Source: a virus
IMG/VR virus record: IMGVR_UViG_3300020395_000024
Span: 1 to 44,292 of that record
DNA length: 44,292 bases
Direction: 5' to 3' (one strand)
Of this stretch, positions 36,189-44,292 are shown in pieces. Position 1 is the stretch's first letter, and each line of letters opens with the position of its first letter. Under the pieces are notes generated by a model. The model was given only the letters and a program-made list of their open reading frames with translations. It ran no database searches and had not been told where the DNA came from. The position numbers and the translations under genes were made by a program.

Positions 36189-36655
36189 AAAGGTATATTC
36201 CAATTTTGACTTTGGAATAAAAGATTTGGAGATTTAATAGATGATAGATCTATATTACCCCTACCAGAAGCATTAACCCATTGAGAACTATTTACATCCT
36301 CATAATACACATTTAAAACTCCTTCTTCAGAATCCCACCAAAGATCACCATCATTAGGCGAAGTTGGAGGAGTATCATCAGTAGTTACACTAGCACCACC
36401 CCCAGATCCAGGAGGTCCTGGAGGACCAGGAGGACCAGGAGGTCCTGCACCACCTGGAGTACCATCGTTACCATCAGATCCTGGAGTACCATCATTACCA
36501 TCATTACCATCGTTACCAGGAGGACCTGGAGGACCAGCAGGACCAGGAGGTGCAACAGATTGAATAATCCAAGTAGTTCCATCCCACTTCCAAGTTAAAC
36601 CGTTCTCGGTGTGGGTGTCATTATTTGAGGGACTATTTGGAAAATTTACTGCCAT
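36185..36655 (-). CDS. Short collagen-like fibre protein (156 aa)
   Basis: Compact version of the fibre design: N-terminal module ([20 protein letters not shown]), one collagen block of about 48 residues including [19 protein letters not shown], then the SSQWV module ([20 protein letters not shown]), and a 25-residue end ([17 protein letters not shown]). The end motif NWNIP recurs in two other fibres. There is no separate tip domain. Its ATG overlaps the stop of the third short paralogue gene (TGATG), and short paralogue 2 follows 24 bases downstream. Confidence 0.8.
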   Translation of the reverse strand: MAVNFPNSPSNNDTHTENGLTWKWDGTTWIIQSVAPPGPAGPPGPPGNDGNDGNDGTPGSDGNDGTPGGAGPPGPPGPPGPPGSGGGASVTTDDTPPTSPNDGDLWWDSEEGVLNVYYEDVNSSQWVNASGRGNIDLSSIKSPNLLFQSQNWNIPF

Positions 36656-37077
36656 CAGTTACCCTCTGGTATTACCGTAAAATTATAAGCAACAGCTTTT
36701 ACATAAGAAGATATCTGTGCAGGAATTTTTACATAAATGGCATTATTAGTAGGTAACATAAGTTCAGTTAGAAAAACTCCTGCTGAAGCATATGCATGAT
36801 GATTACCAACATTAGTATTATACATATATCCTATTCCCTTTCCATATGTTGAATTACTAGGTGGATTGAGCTCTGTTGTGTCAAGATCTTGACCATTAGG
36901 ATGGTTGGGAGCATTTGATGTGCCAATATAGACACGCCAAACTCCAGGAGATCCATTACCAAATTCAATGTAATTAAATATTATTCTGACATTCCCACCA
37001 GTATTGTTGGTATAGAGAGTTTGTGTATTAGATCCTCCCGTACCCTGCATTACTCCGTTATAAATCGTTGCTGCCAT
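36655..37077 (-). CDS. Short fibre-cassette protein, paralogue 3 (140 aa)
   Basis: Third short relative: [19 protein letters not shown], then [19 protein letters not shown] and [14 protein letters not shown], ending [10 protein letters not shown]. It is the most divergent of the three but keeps the N-terminal pattern, the NVRIIFNY strand and a [16 protein letters not shown] segment that matches the [14 protein letters not shown] position. A late-promoter-like box lies 21 bases before the ATG, and AGGA gives a ribosome site. Role unknown, probably structural or fibre-associated. Confidence 0.7.
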   Translation of the reverse strand: MAATIYNGVMQGTGGSNTQTLYTNNTGGNVRIIFNYIEFGNGSPGVWRVYIGTSNAPNHPNGQDLDTTELNPPSNSTYGKGIGYMYNTNVGNHHAYASAGVFLTELMLPTNNAIYVKIPAQISSYVKAVAYNFTVIPEGN

Positions 37078-37098
37078 AATCTTTAAATTCCTGTTTAC

Positions 37099-37105
37099 TA
37101 TTTAG
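37099..37105 (-). promoter_or_regulatory. Late-promoter-like box CTAAATA
   Basis: The minus strand reads TCTAAATAGTAAACAGGAAT, very similar to the site at 36182. The TAA is the stop of the 522-aa gene, and the start at 37077 follows after 21 bases. Confidence 0.5.
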
Positions 37106-38670
37106 ATTCCCATCGGAATATGCCAATTACTTTCAAATGGAGCAGCAGCTGCAACTTTAGTTTTATTTGCCCATACTGTACCATTATACTCTAAAATTTG
37201 TCCAGTTTGAGGACTATCAAGTTGAACTGTTAATAGTTGTTTACCCATATAGGTTAAATTACCATTGGTAATACCAACAGGACGTTCTACATCATCAGCA
37301 CCTACAAATTTTAAACTATTATCTGATAAGAATAAGTGTCTAATCTTATATTCTGCATTACCTAGATCATATTGTGCATTAGCGGTGGGAATAATATGCC
37401 CACTTAAATTCATAAAACCATATGATCCAGTCCAAGTTAATTGATCAGTGCCTGTGTATATGCCTAAAGAATTAACTGTATTATCACTCTTAACAAATTT
37501 TATACTATTATCAGATAAGAATAAGTGCCTTACCTTTCTATCTGCTGATCCTATATCATAATCTTCATGATCTACTGGAAGAAGATGACCAGCACTACTA
37601 ATTTCCCACCTATCATTTCCTTCTGTTTCAAAAATAATCTTACCGTTATTACCAGTATCAATAGTTTCAACAGAAGTATTACCTTCTTCTATTTTATCAG
37701 TTGCACCACCTGAACCTGGAGGACCTGGAGGACCAGAAGGACCTGGAGGACCAGCAGGACCATCAGGTCCAACTCCTGCAGCACTAGCACTAACCCATTG
37801 TGAGCTATCAGCATCATCATAATATACATTTAATCGACCATTAGCCGAATCCCACCAAAGATCTCCATCAGTAGGATTATTAGGTGGATTATCATCAGTA
37901 GTTACATTAGCACCACCTGATCCACCAGATCCTGGAGGACCAGGAGGTCCTGGAGGTCCTGGAGGACCATCTCCACCTGGAGGACCAGCAGGACCAGGAC
38001 CACCACCAGCACCAGAATCTAAATCATACCATATATCTCCATCACATACAGTCCAACTACCACCAGCAGATGTAGTTGGATCATCATTCTGAGTAAATCT
38101 ATTTCCGTAAGCATTACTTGTTGATCCAATCCCAATTGTATCACCACCAGTGACAAAAATAGGACTTTCGCAACTTCTTTCTGTTGTGCCTTCCTTATAT
38201 TGTTTTACAAATACTTCTGTAACTGCTGGACCTTGATTTTGACCAGGAGGACCAGTAGGACCTGTAGGACCAGTAGGACCTGTGGGACCATCATTACCAG
38301 GAGGACCTGGAGTTCCAATACCATTAGGACCAGGAGGACCTGGCGGACCATCATTACCTGGAGGACCAGTAGGACCACCAATACCTGGAGGACCATCTCC
38401 ACCTGGAGGACCAGGATTTCCATCATTACCTGGAGGACCTGGAGGACCACCAGCAGGACCAGGAGGACCTACAGGACCATCAGGACCTACAGGTCCAGAA
38501 GGACCAGTTAAACCTGGAGGACCTGTTGGACCAGTAGGACCTGGAGCACCTGGATCAGGAATTCTTCTCCAGACATATCCATCCCATCTCCAAATGGAGT
38601 TATTATAGGAATAATCTTCTCCTACATTGGGATTAGCTGGAAAATCAATTCTGGGAGTATGTCCTGACAT
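37102..38670 (-). CDS. Collagen-like tail fibre (522 aa)
   Basis: The N-terminal module is divergent ([20 protein letters not shown], then [10 protein letters not shown]). Collagen blocks lie at about 38-146, 222-250 and 300-323. Between the first two is a small beta domain ([20 protein letters not shown]), and the SSQWV module ([20 protein letters not shown]) separates the second and third. The C-terminal 200 residues contain two copies of an [10 protein letters not shown](L/I)KFV segment ([19 protein letters not shown] and [19 protein letters not shown]), a known phage fibre shaft repeat, and end [10 protein letters not shown]. Likely an elongated trimeric fibre. A late-promoter-like box lies 20 bases before the ATG. 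Confidence 0.84.
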   Translation of the reverse strand: MSGHTPRIDFPANPNVGEDYSYNNSIWRWDGYVWRRIPDPGAPGPTGPTGPPGLTGPSGPVGPDGPVGPPGPAGGPPGPPGNDGNPGPPGGDGPPGIGGPTGPPGNDGPPGPPGPNGIGTPGPPGNDGPTGPTGPTGPTGPPGQNQGPAVTEVFVKQYKEGTTERSCESPIFVTGGDTIGIGSTSNAYGNRFTQNDDPTTSAGGSWTVCDGDIWYDLDSGAGGGPGPAGPPGGDGPPGPPGPPGPPGSGGSGGANVTTDDNPPNNPTDGDLWWDSANGRLNVYYDDADSSQWVSASAAGVGPDGPAGPPGPSGPPGPPGSGGATDKIEEGNTSVETIDTGNNGKIIFETEGNDRWEISSAGHLLPVDHEDYDIGSADRKVRHLFLSDNSIKFVKSDNTVNSLGIYTGTDQLTWTGSYGFMNLSGHIIPTANAQYDLGNAEYKIRHLFLSDNSLKFVGADDVERPVGITNGNLTYMGKQLLTVQLDSPQTGQILEYNGTVWANKTKVAAAAPFESNWHIPMGI

Positions 38671-38690
38671 TAAATATTAATATACCTCTT

Positions 38691-38697
38691 TATTTAT
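38691..38697 (-). promoter_or_regulatory. Late-promoter-like box ATAAATA
   Basis: The minus strand reads AAATAAATAAAGAGGT, just after the stop of the 605-aa gene and 20 bases before the start at 38670. Confidence 0.5.
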
Positions 38698-38698
38698 T

Positions 38699-40516
38699 TT
38701 AAGTTTTCATGATGTAGCATAAAGCATAATATGGAGGTAGATTCTTATTAGTTCCACTTACACCTTCAGAATCAATTGTTGCAGTTCCACTTACACCAGA
38801 ACCTCCAGAACCAGTAGTTCCAGAAACAGATCCAGAAATACTTACACTTTCATTACTTGTATTTCCAGAAACAGATCCAGAGATACTTACACTTTGATTA
38901 CTTGTAGATCCAGAAATTGATACACTTGCCGATGAAACAGTACCACTAACATTAGCAGTTGCACCCCAAGTTGAAGAATTAGAAGCACCTGGATAGATGC
39001 TCGTATCATGACCGTGACTATCAGTATCAATACCCTGAGATCCAGAAGGAATTGCAGTAGTATGTTGGTGAGCAGAATCGCTTAAATTTAAACCGTGACT
39101 ATGAGAACCAGAACCAGAAAATGTATGAGAGTGAGAACCAGATGCAGAAAAAGAATCTGAAAAACTATGAGAGTGAGATCCAGATGCAGTAAAAGAATCT
39201 GAGAATGAGTGTGTATGAGCACCTCCACCACTAATGTTAACATTAGCACCGTGGTTATGTGATACAACTACTGAATTAGCACTACCACCAGTATCATTAA
39301 CTGAGTAACTAGCACCAGAACCAACAACAAATCTATTTGTTAGATTTGGAGTACTATTATTTCCATCACACAATACCCACCCAGAAGGAATAGCATTTGC
39401 AGCACCAGACCATATTAATATTGCACCACTTGGAATACCAGAACCACCACCTGGTCCTGGAGGACCGCCTGGACCTGGAGGACCATCGGGACCTGGAGGA
39501 CCTGCGGGACCATCTGGACCATCGGGACCTGGAGGACCACCTGCTGGACCTGGAGGACCTGCGGGACCATCTGGACCTGGAGGACCTGATCCACCTGTTG
39601 ATCCTGGAGGACCTGGAGGACCATCGGGACCTGGAGGACCACCAGCAGGACCAGTAGGACCATCTGGACCTGGAGGACCTGTTGGACCTGGACCACCTGT
39701 AGGACCTGATCCACCTGTAGGACCATCGGGACCTGGAGGACCTGCTGGACCTGGAGGACCAGTATCGCCATCAGCACCATCAGATCCTGGAGTACCTGTT
39801 GGACCTGGAGGACCTGCGGGACCTGGAGGACCACCAGCAGGACCAGCATCACCTGTAGGACCAGGAGGACCTGGAGGACCAGCAGGTCCTGTTCCACCTG
39901 GTCCTACTGGACCATCTGCACCTGGAGGACCAGGAGGACCTGCGGGACCACCGCCACCTGGAGCACCTGGACCACCTGGAGGACCAGCAGGACCTGTAGG
40001 ACCACCACCATTTCCACTAGCGACTACAGTAACCCACTGACTACTATCACCATCATCATACCAAATACATAAATCACCTATATCATCTTCCCACCATAAT
40101 TCTCCATGATTTGGATTAACTGGAGGATCAGAACCAATAGTAACAGGTATAACAGTTACAGTTGCAGCAATACCTGGATGACCTGAAGGATGTTGAGGAT
40201 CTGCTGCTGCAGTTACTGCTGCTCCAACAAAATTAAGTTGGGTAATACTACTTGCAGCACTAACAAGAATTCCTTCATCATATACACTAATAGCACCTGG
40301 AATTAATCCACCACCAACAGGAACCCAATATCTTTTACCTGGAAACGCAGGAATAGCAACTAACTGATATTGTTGTCCAGAAGGAACTGGTGGTGTTGTA
40401 CCAGGATCTGCAAGATTAGGTTCTGCCTGTTCTAATCCAAGATACTTATACCTATCATCTTTTAATTGGTCTTGTGGGGTTCTCTTAACCCGACCACTCA
40501 AATATCGCTTAGACAT
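38699..40516 (-). CDS. Collagen-like fibre with tail-collar tip and seven HxH motifs
   Basis: A 605-aa fibre with its own N-terminus ([20 protein letters not shown]), so it may attach differently from the others. It then has a beta region, the SSQWV module ([20 protein letters not shown], about 140-159), and about 190 residues of collagen, the longest run here. The tip opens [20 protein letters not shown] and [13 protein letters not shown], the phage tail-collar domain. Seven HxH motifs follow (HNH, HTH, three HSH, HQH, HGH) within about 90 residues; in the T4 gp37 tip HxH motifs bind iron along the trimer axis. Serine-rich [17 protein letters not shown] repeats and [12 protein letters not shown] close the protein. 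Likely a receptor-binding fibre. It overlaps the upstream gene by eight bases. Confidence 0.86.
   Translation of the reverse strand: MSKRYLSGRVKRTPQDQLKDDRYKYLGLEQAEPNLADPGTTPPVPSGQQYQLVAIPAFPGKRYWVPVGGGLIPGAISVYDEGILVSAASSITQLNFVGAAVTAAADPQHPSGHPGIAATVTVIPVTIGSDPPVNPNHGELWWEDDIGDLCIWYDDGDSSQWVTVVASGNGGGPTGPAGPPGGPGAPGGGGPAGPPGPPGADGPVGPGGTGPAGPPGPPGPTGDAGPAGGPPGPAGPPGPTGTPGSDGADGDTGPPGPAGPPGPDGPTGGSGPTGGPGPTGPPGPDGPTGPAGGPPGPDGPPGPPGSTGGSGPPGPDGPAGPPGPAGGPPGPDGPDGPAGPPGPDGPPGPGGPPGPGGGSGIPSGAILIWSGAANAIPSGWVLCDGNNSTPNLTNRFVVGSGASYSVNDTGGSANSVVVSHNHGANVNISGGGAHTHSFSDSFTASGSHSHSFSDSFSASGSHSHTFSGSGSHSHGLNLSDSAHQHTTAIPSGSQGIDTDSHGHDTSIYPGASNSSTWGATANVSGTVSSASVSISGSTSNQSVSISGSVSGNTSNESVSISGSVSGTTGSGGSGVSGTATIDSEGVSGTNKNLPPYYALCYIMKT
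39440..40012 (-). repeat. Longest collagen-like coding repeat (605-aa fibre)
   Basis: About 190 residues of Gly-X-Y with frequent Pro at both X and Y. The repeated GPAGGPPGP block, which breaks the triplet phase by one residue, occurs three times here and also in two other fibres. Confidence 0.88.
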
Positions 40517-41501
40517 TACTATTCTCTAGAATACTTGCGATTAACTCCATTTCTAATGGAGCAACAAATCCACCAGCACTTGACTTACCAACTTGAACTC
40601 GAATTGATTCGTTTGCAATAGCAACAGCAAGTGTTAAGGGAGTATTAGATGCTGGATCTGTCGATCTTGGATAAGAATGTTCGCTATAATTATTATCCAT
40701 AGTGCAAGTAAATACTAAAGAATTATCTGCAATTTTTATTGTATCATTTGCTTGAAGATTATTTGCACCTAAAGTTAAAACTAATTCTCCAGTAGATCCT
40801 TCATAGCTCGCATTACTTACATTAAGTTTATCACCAGCAGTATAATTTGAACTGGAAACAACTTCTATACATTCAGTAGCTGCTCTAACAAATCTATGTA
40901 TTGCTGAATTATAAGTATGAGCATTTCCACCAGCACCACCAATATCAATTGAAAATGTTTTTGATGTTCCTACATTACCTTGAATCTGATCAATAGTATA
41001 AGATCTCTGAGGATCTGGAAAAATATTAGTTGTTATACCAGAATAAGAAGCACAAGTAAAATACATACCACCCATACTAATCTGATCACCAGCATTAAAT
41101 CCATGCTTTATCTCAGTATGAACTGTAGCAATTCCTGATGGTTCATCATATTGAACATCAGTAATAATACCAACTCCTTGTTGTGTACCTCTAATGAATA
41201 AACTATCAACTACTAATGGTGTTTTTTCTAATACTATTCTACCATCCACCATTATTAATGCATCCTGTGGTGGTATCTCTGCTTCTTTTATTACTCTTAC
41301 ATCTCTTGTACTACCAGTACTTCTCTGAGTTCTTCTTTGCCAAAATGTTGTTGTAGGATAAGTTGTTCCAACAGCAACATTAGATACTTGTGCATATAAC
41401 AATAATGCAGAAGTTCCTGTAGGAACCTCATAAAGTTTCTGTACTCCTGGTGCAACAGGAACAGCAATATTAATAAACTTATTTACTGGTGCAATTGCCA
41501 T
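40509..41501 (-). CDS. Probable virion structural protein (330 aa)
   Basis: A beta-rich protein that begins [19 protein letters not shown], then [20 protein letters not shown], the style of phage fibre-attachment and baseplate-associated proteins. Middle and C-terminal regions include [18 protein letters not shown] and a possible Ig-like or beta-sandwich fold ([20 protein letters not shown]). [20 protein letters not shown] occurs about 87-106. No catalytic motif is seen. It overlaps the 605-aa fibre by eight bases and starts one base after the right-edge gene, so it is likely co-expressed with both. Family not recognised; structural role inferred from sequence style and position. Confidence 0.65.
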   Translation of the reverse strand: MAIAPVNKFINIAVPVAPGVQKLYEVPTGTSALLLYAQVSNVAVGTTYPTTTFWQRRTQRSTGSTRDVRVIKEAEIPPQDALIMVDGRIVLEKTPLVVDSLFIRGTQQGVGIITDVQYDEPSGIATVHTEIKHGFNAGDQISMGGMYFTCASYSGITTNIFPDPQRSYTIDQIQGNVGTSKTFSIDIGGAGGNAHTYNSAIHRFVRAATECIEVVSSSNYTAGDKLNVSNASYEGSTGELVLTLGANNLQANDTIKIADNSLVFTCTMDNNYSEHSYPRSTDPASNTPLTLAVAIANESIRVQVGKSSAGGFVAPLEMELIASILENSNV

Positions 41502-41502
41502 A

Positions 41503-44292
41503 TTATCTAAGTGCTAATATCAGTGGTGTTAATTGTGCTTGTATTGCTCTATTGAAATCCCTACCACGTATTGTAGACGTTGTCTGATCAATAGTCAAAC
41601 CATCACCAATTCTAAAGTTACCTTTTTGATCCGTACTTGTGAAAGGAACTTGACCACCATTAATGGCAATAACTTCATTTTCTGGTACTGGTTTTCCAGC
41701 TTGGAATGGGTTAGCTGTATTTAGGTCTACACCAGCACCCACATATTCAAATGAATGTGAACTGGTTATAATCCTACTTAATCTTACAAATTCAACCTTT
41801 GCAGTAGATTTTACTTCATAAGGGATAAATTCATTAAAGGTTACTGTAGTTCCACCACTAGAAGTAACTTCAGTTGCCTCATCTACAGTATATAAAATGG
41901 GGTCCATATCTGCAGTTAATTGTGCAGCACCAGACCCAGATATACTTATAACAACATTTTGTGTGGGTAAGAAATTTCTACCACTAGAAATAACATCAAC
42001 AGATGTAATCGTTCCTGCAGCACTTACATTAGGAGAAAATTCTGCAATAATTGATTCTGGACCTTCTGGAAGAGTAGCAGTAACAAGAGGTGGTGCAGAT
42101 GCAGCATAATCACCAGGATTACCACCATTCACAACTACAATAGACCTAATAGTTTGCATTGGTGAAGTTATTGATGCAGTTGAAATTGTATCTGGGTAAT
42201 CATTCATATCTAAGTGGAAGTATGCACCCTGTCCATCAAAAGGAGTTCTATTATTATTACTTTGATCTTGGCAATTTGTAACAACAATATTATCAGCTTC
42301 AGCTTCCATCTTGGCACTTAAAGTTCCATCAAATTCTACACCACTCGTACCATCAGAAACTAATCCATAAGTACCGAATGATGAGTTAGAGTTTGTAAGA
42401 TCACACTGTCCACCAGTATCACAATAAATTGCTTTCTCACATCCAATAGTAAAGATAGAAACTAACTGAGCGTATCCTTTATTAGTAATTGAAACACCAA
42501 TACCTGCCTCATTATACTGAGTAAAGGAATCACAAACCATACTCTTAATATCCTGACCTAAGTTATTAGTTCCAGTATATGCAGCATTAACATGATCACC
42601 ATCAATCTTCATACCAATACTACCAGTCATAAAGTTAGTACAGTTTCTGACATATGGACTCTTATATCTACCACTTGGTCCTTCATTGGATGGACCTAAT
42701 TGAATAAAACCATTAATTGCCTTTTTAGCATTATCTGTTGGTGGGAATGCTACTGCTGCCAAACCATGATGAGTTGTCAACACACCATCAGATCCTTTAA
42801 AACTCATATTTTCTACTAAACATCCATTTCTAACATGGAATATATCTTTACCAGTATTATTTGGAACAACAGTAACTAATCTTAAATCCTCACCAGAAAT
42901 AGCAACATCATAATTTAATCCAATTGGATTATCTTCAAAATAAACACCAGAACGAACTTTAATAGTATCACCCATCTGTGCTACTGCTGCTGCAGAACCA
43001 ATCGTTGCTTTAGCATCACCTTCTAATAATCCACTATTACTATCACATCCATTCTTAGTAACCCAAATAGTTCTCTTAGTTTGAACTCCAGAAGGTCTCC
43101 AAGATACTCCAACACCAACACCAGTACTAAATGAAGATAATCTATAATCAGTTTTACATATACCAACACCATTACTATCAAACTTATCAATTATTTGGTT
43201 CTCTAATTCTAAAGTTCCAATTAATTTTGTATTCTGACCTACATTTAAATTCTTTTCAATACCAACACCACCTTCAACAACTAATGCACCACTATTCTTA
43301 TCCGTTGACTGTGTTGTACTGTAAATATCTGCATCACCACAAACATTCAAATTCTTAGAAATACCAACACCACCCTTAACTATTAAAGCACCAGTAGTGC
43401 AGTTTACAGATTGTGTTGTATCATCTATTATAACACTCTCATCAAACTCAGCTTCACCACAAACATGAAGATTTTTACCAACACCAACACCACCAGATAC
43501 AACTAAAGCACCAGTATTACATGATGAAGAATCAGTAGTATCCTGAATCCTTGTTAATCCACCAATATATACTTTCTTCTGAACACCAAGTCCACCATCT
43601 AATTGAACAGATGCACTTGTAGTACTACTTGCATCAGTAGTATCATTAAATGTTGCTAATCCATCTACATCTACTTTAGCATTAAGAGTAACATCACCAT
43701 CAACATTTAAGGTATCATCAAAATCAACAGGTCCAGTTGCATGAACTTCTCCAGTTATATCTAATTCTACTTGAGGATTATTATTAAGAATACCAACCTT
43801 AGTCATCCTATAGATTGGAGAAGTATTGGTAGAATTAGTATGACCCCATAAAGCCTGTGTTTGAATCTTTGCAACTGCAGTTGGGTTTACTGGATCTGGT
43901 ATTGGAAGTAATGTATCTACTCCAAGACCTTGACTCTCTATTTCTACAAAATTTAAATACTGGAATAACTGTGCAGTTCCATTTGTAGGTAAATTAGCAC
44001 CTTCATCCTGAACATACATTCCATCCAAAGAAACGGGAGATGCTTGTTGCCATCTGATACCATTTCCATCTCTTGCTAAGTAATATCCGTTTGCACCTGG
44101 AGAATCAGAAGAGTCAATTATATTTCTATCAATCTTAACTGTTCCTTCTACATTTAATTTTATTATACCTTCTGTAACTGCATCATAACCAGGAATCGCA
44201 GTAGGATCTAAACTCCCTATACCAACATTACCGTCTTGAGTAATAACAAACGATTTATCTGTTGAATTTACTTTAAAGACTTCTGTCCCCTC
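41503..44292 (-). CDS. Beta-helix virion structural protein, N-terminus cut by window edge
   Basis: The frame stays open to base 44292, so 929 residues of a longer protein are visible; the first Met-like codon inside (TTG at 44028) is not the true start. Repeats of GALVVSGGVGVGKNLHVCG type (three to four copies) and G.G...P shaft motifs (VGIGSLDP) lie in the visible N-terminal part. The centre is a pectin-lyase-like beta-helix (TIKVRSGVYFEDNPIGLNYD, AISGEDLRLVTVVPNN). The region TNSNSSFGTYGLVSDG and later SFEYVGAGVDLNTAN is shared with the 1895-aa protein. The C-terminus QKGNFRIGDGLTIDQTTSTI completes a module typical of T4-like marine phage structural proteins. Probably a baseplate or fibre component. 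Confidence 0.8.
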   Translation of the reverse strand, partial: EGTEVFKVNSTDKSFVITQDGNVGIGSLDPTAIPGYDAVTEGIIKLNVEGTVKIDRNIIDSSDSPGANGYYLARDGNGIRWQQASPVSLDGMYVQDEGANLPTNGTAQLFQYLNFVEIESQGLGVDTLLPIPDPVNPTAVAKIQTQALWGHTNSTNTSPIYRMTKVGILNNNPQVELDITGEVHATGPVDFDDTLNVDGDVTLNAKVDVDGLATFNDTTDASSTTSASVQLDGGLGVQKKVYIGGLTRIQDTTDSSSCNTGALVVSGGVGVGKNLHVCGEAEFDESVIIDDTTQSVNCTTGALIVKGGVGISKNLNVCGDADIYSTTQSTDKNSGALVVEGGVGIEKNLNVGQNTKLIGTLELENQIIDKFDSNGVGICKTDYRLSSFSTGVGVGVSWRPSGVQTKRTIWVTKNGCDSNSGLLEGDAKATIGSAAAVAQMGDTIKVRSGVYFEDNPIGLNYDVAISGEDLRLVTVVPNNTGKDIFHVRNGCLVENMSFKGSDGVLTTHHGLAAVAFPPTDNAKKAINGFIQLGPSNEGPSGRYKSPYVRNCTNFMTGSIGMKIDGDHVNAAYTGTNNLGQDIKSMVCDSFTQYNEAGIGVSITNKGYAQLVSIFTIGCEKAIYCDTGGQCDLTNSNSSFGTYGLVSDGTSGVEFDGTLSAKMEAEADNIVVTNCQDQSNNNRTPFDGQGAYFHLDMNDYPDTISTASITSPMQTIRSIVVVNGGNPGDYAASAPPLVTATLPEGPESIIAEFSPNVSAAGTITSVDVISSGRNFLPTQNVVISISGSGAAQLTADMDPILYTVDEATEVTSSGGTTVTFNEFIPYEVKSTAKVEFVRLSRIITSSHSFEYVGAGVDLNTANPFQAGKPVPENEVIAINGGQVPFTSTDQKGNFRIGDGLTIDQTTSTIRGRDFNRAIQAQLTPLILALR

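Noticed and set aside
38282-38608. Plus-strand Gly/Pro-rich frame opposite the 522-aa fibre
   Set aside because: The collagen DNA (GGACCTGGAGGTCC-like units) is nearly self-complementary, so the other strand also reads as Gly-Pro. It has no ribosome site and lies fully inside a real gene.
39440-40012. Short repeated units looking like a CRISPR array
   Set aside because: Units are 9-12 bases, lack regular spacers, and are in phase with Gly-X-Y coding.

Overview
This window looks like part of the genome of a large T4-like marine myovirus, most probably a cyanophage of Prochlorococcus or Synechococcus or a close relative. The DNA is AT-rich and genes are packed head to tail with ATGA, TAATG or TGATG overlaps. 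It carries a metabolic set often met in such phages (orotate phosphoribosyltransferase, flavin-dependent tryptophan-halogenase-like protein, cytidylyltransferase-like protein, 2-oxoglutarate/Fe(II) oxygenases, DNA methyltransferases). This is followed by about 36 kb of virion structural and tail-fibre genes. A (A/C)TAAATA motif resembling the T4 late-promoter box recurs before structural genes. No photosynthesis gene, tRNA, capsid or terminase gene lies in the window, so the host assignment is an inference.

Layout. Bases 1-5771 (minus strand) form one compact operon. From its promoter end the order is: SF2 helicase, a candidate PD-(D/E)XK nuclease, nucleotidyltransferase, halogenase, beta-class DNA methyltransferase, a 54-aa gene not seen by a 60-aa ORF cutoff, pyrE, a small membrane protein, a 59-aa protein, and a secreted glycine-zipper protein cut by the left edge. 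Bases 5772-5992 are non-coding and hold a minus-strand terminator and promoter elements. Bases 5993-8314 are the only plus-strand genes: an NPPY DNA methyltransferase, a 2OG-Fe(II) oxygenase, and a short protein carrying only the AdoMet-binding half of another methyltransferase.

Bases 8307-25674 (minus) hold four giant structural genes: an S74-chaperone fibre (1895 aa), a shaft-like fibre (676 aa), a 2147-aa subtilisin-like protease with nine Calx-beta repeats, and a 1053-aa cupredoxin and Cys/Gly-rich protein. The last two look like one ancestral gene broken inside a cupredoxin domain. Bases 25711-29000 hold small genes, including a prolyl-hydroxylase-like oxygenase and two tail-assembly-chaperone-like proteins around a collagen-like fibre. 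Bases 29007-41501 are a fibre cassette. Long fibres, many collagen-like, share an N-terminal module and a roughly 35-residue SSQWV module. They are interspersed with three short paralogues of 128-140 aa. The right edge cuts a further beta-helix structural protein.

How it may fit together. The fibre cassette looks like a set of interchangeable receptor-binding parts that share an attachment end and differ at the tip (tail-collar, seven HxH motifs, glycine-rich, pectate-lyase-like beta-helix). Six collagen-like proteins occur with two phage-encoded prolyl-4-hydroxylase-like enzymes. This suggests, without proving, that the phage hydroxylates its own collagen fibres.
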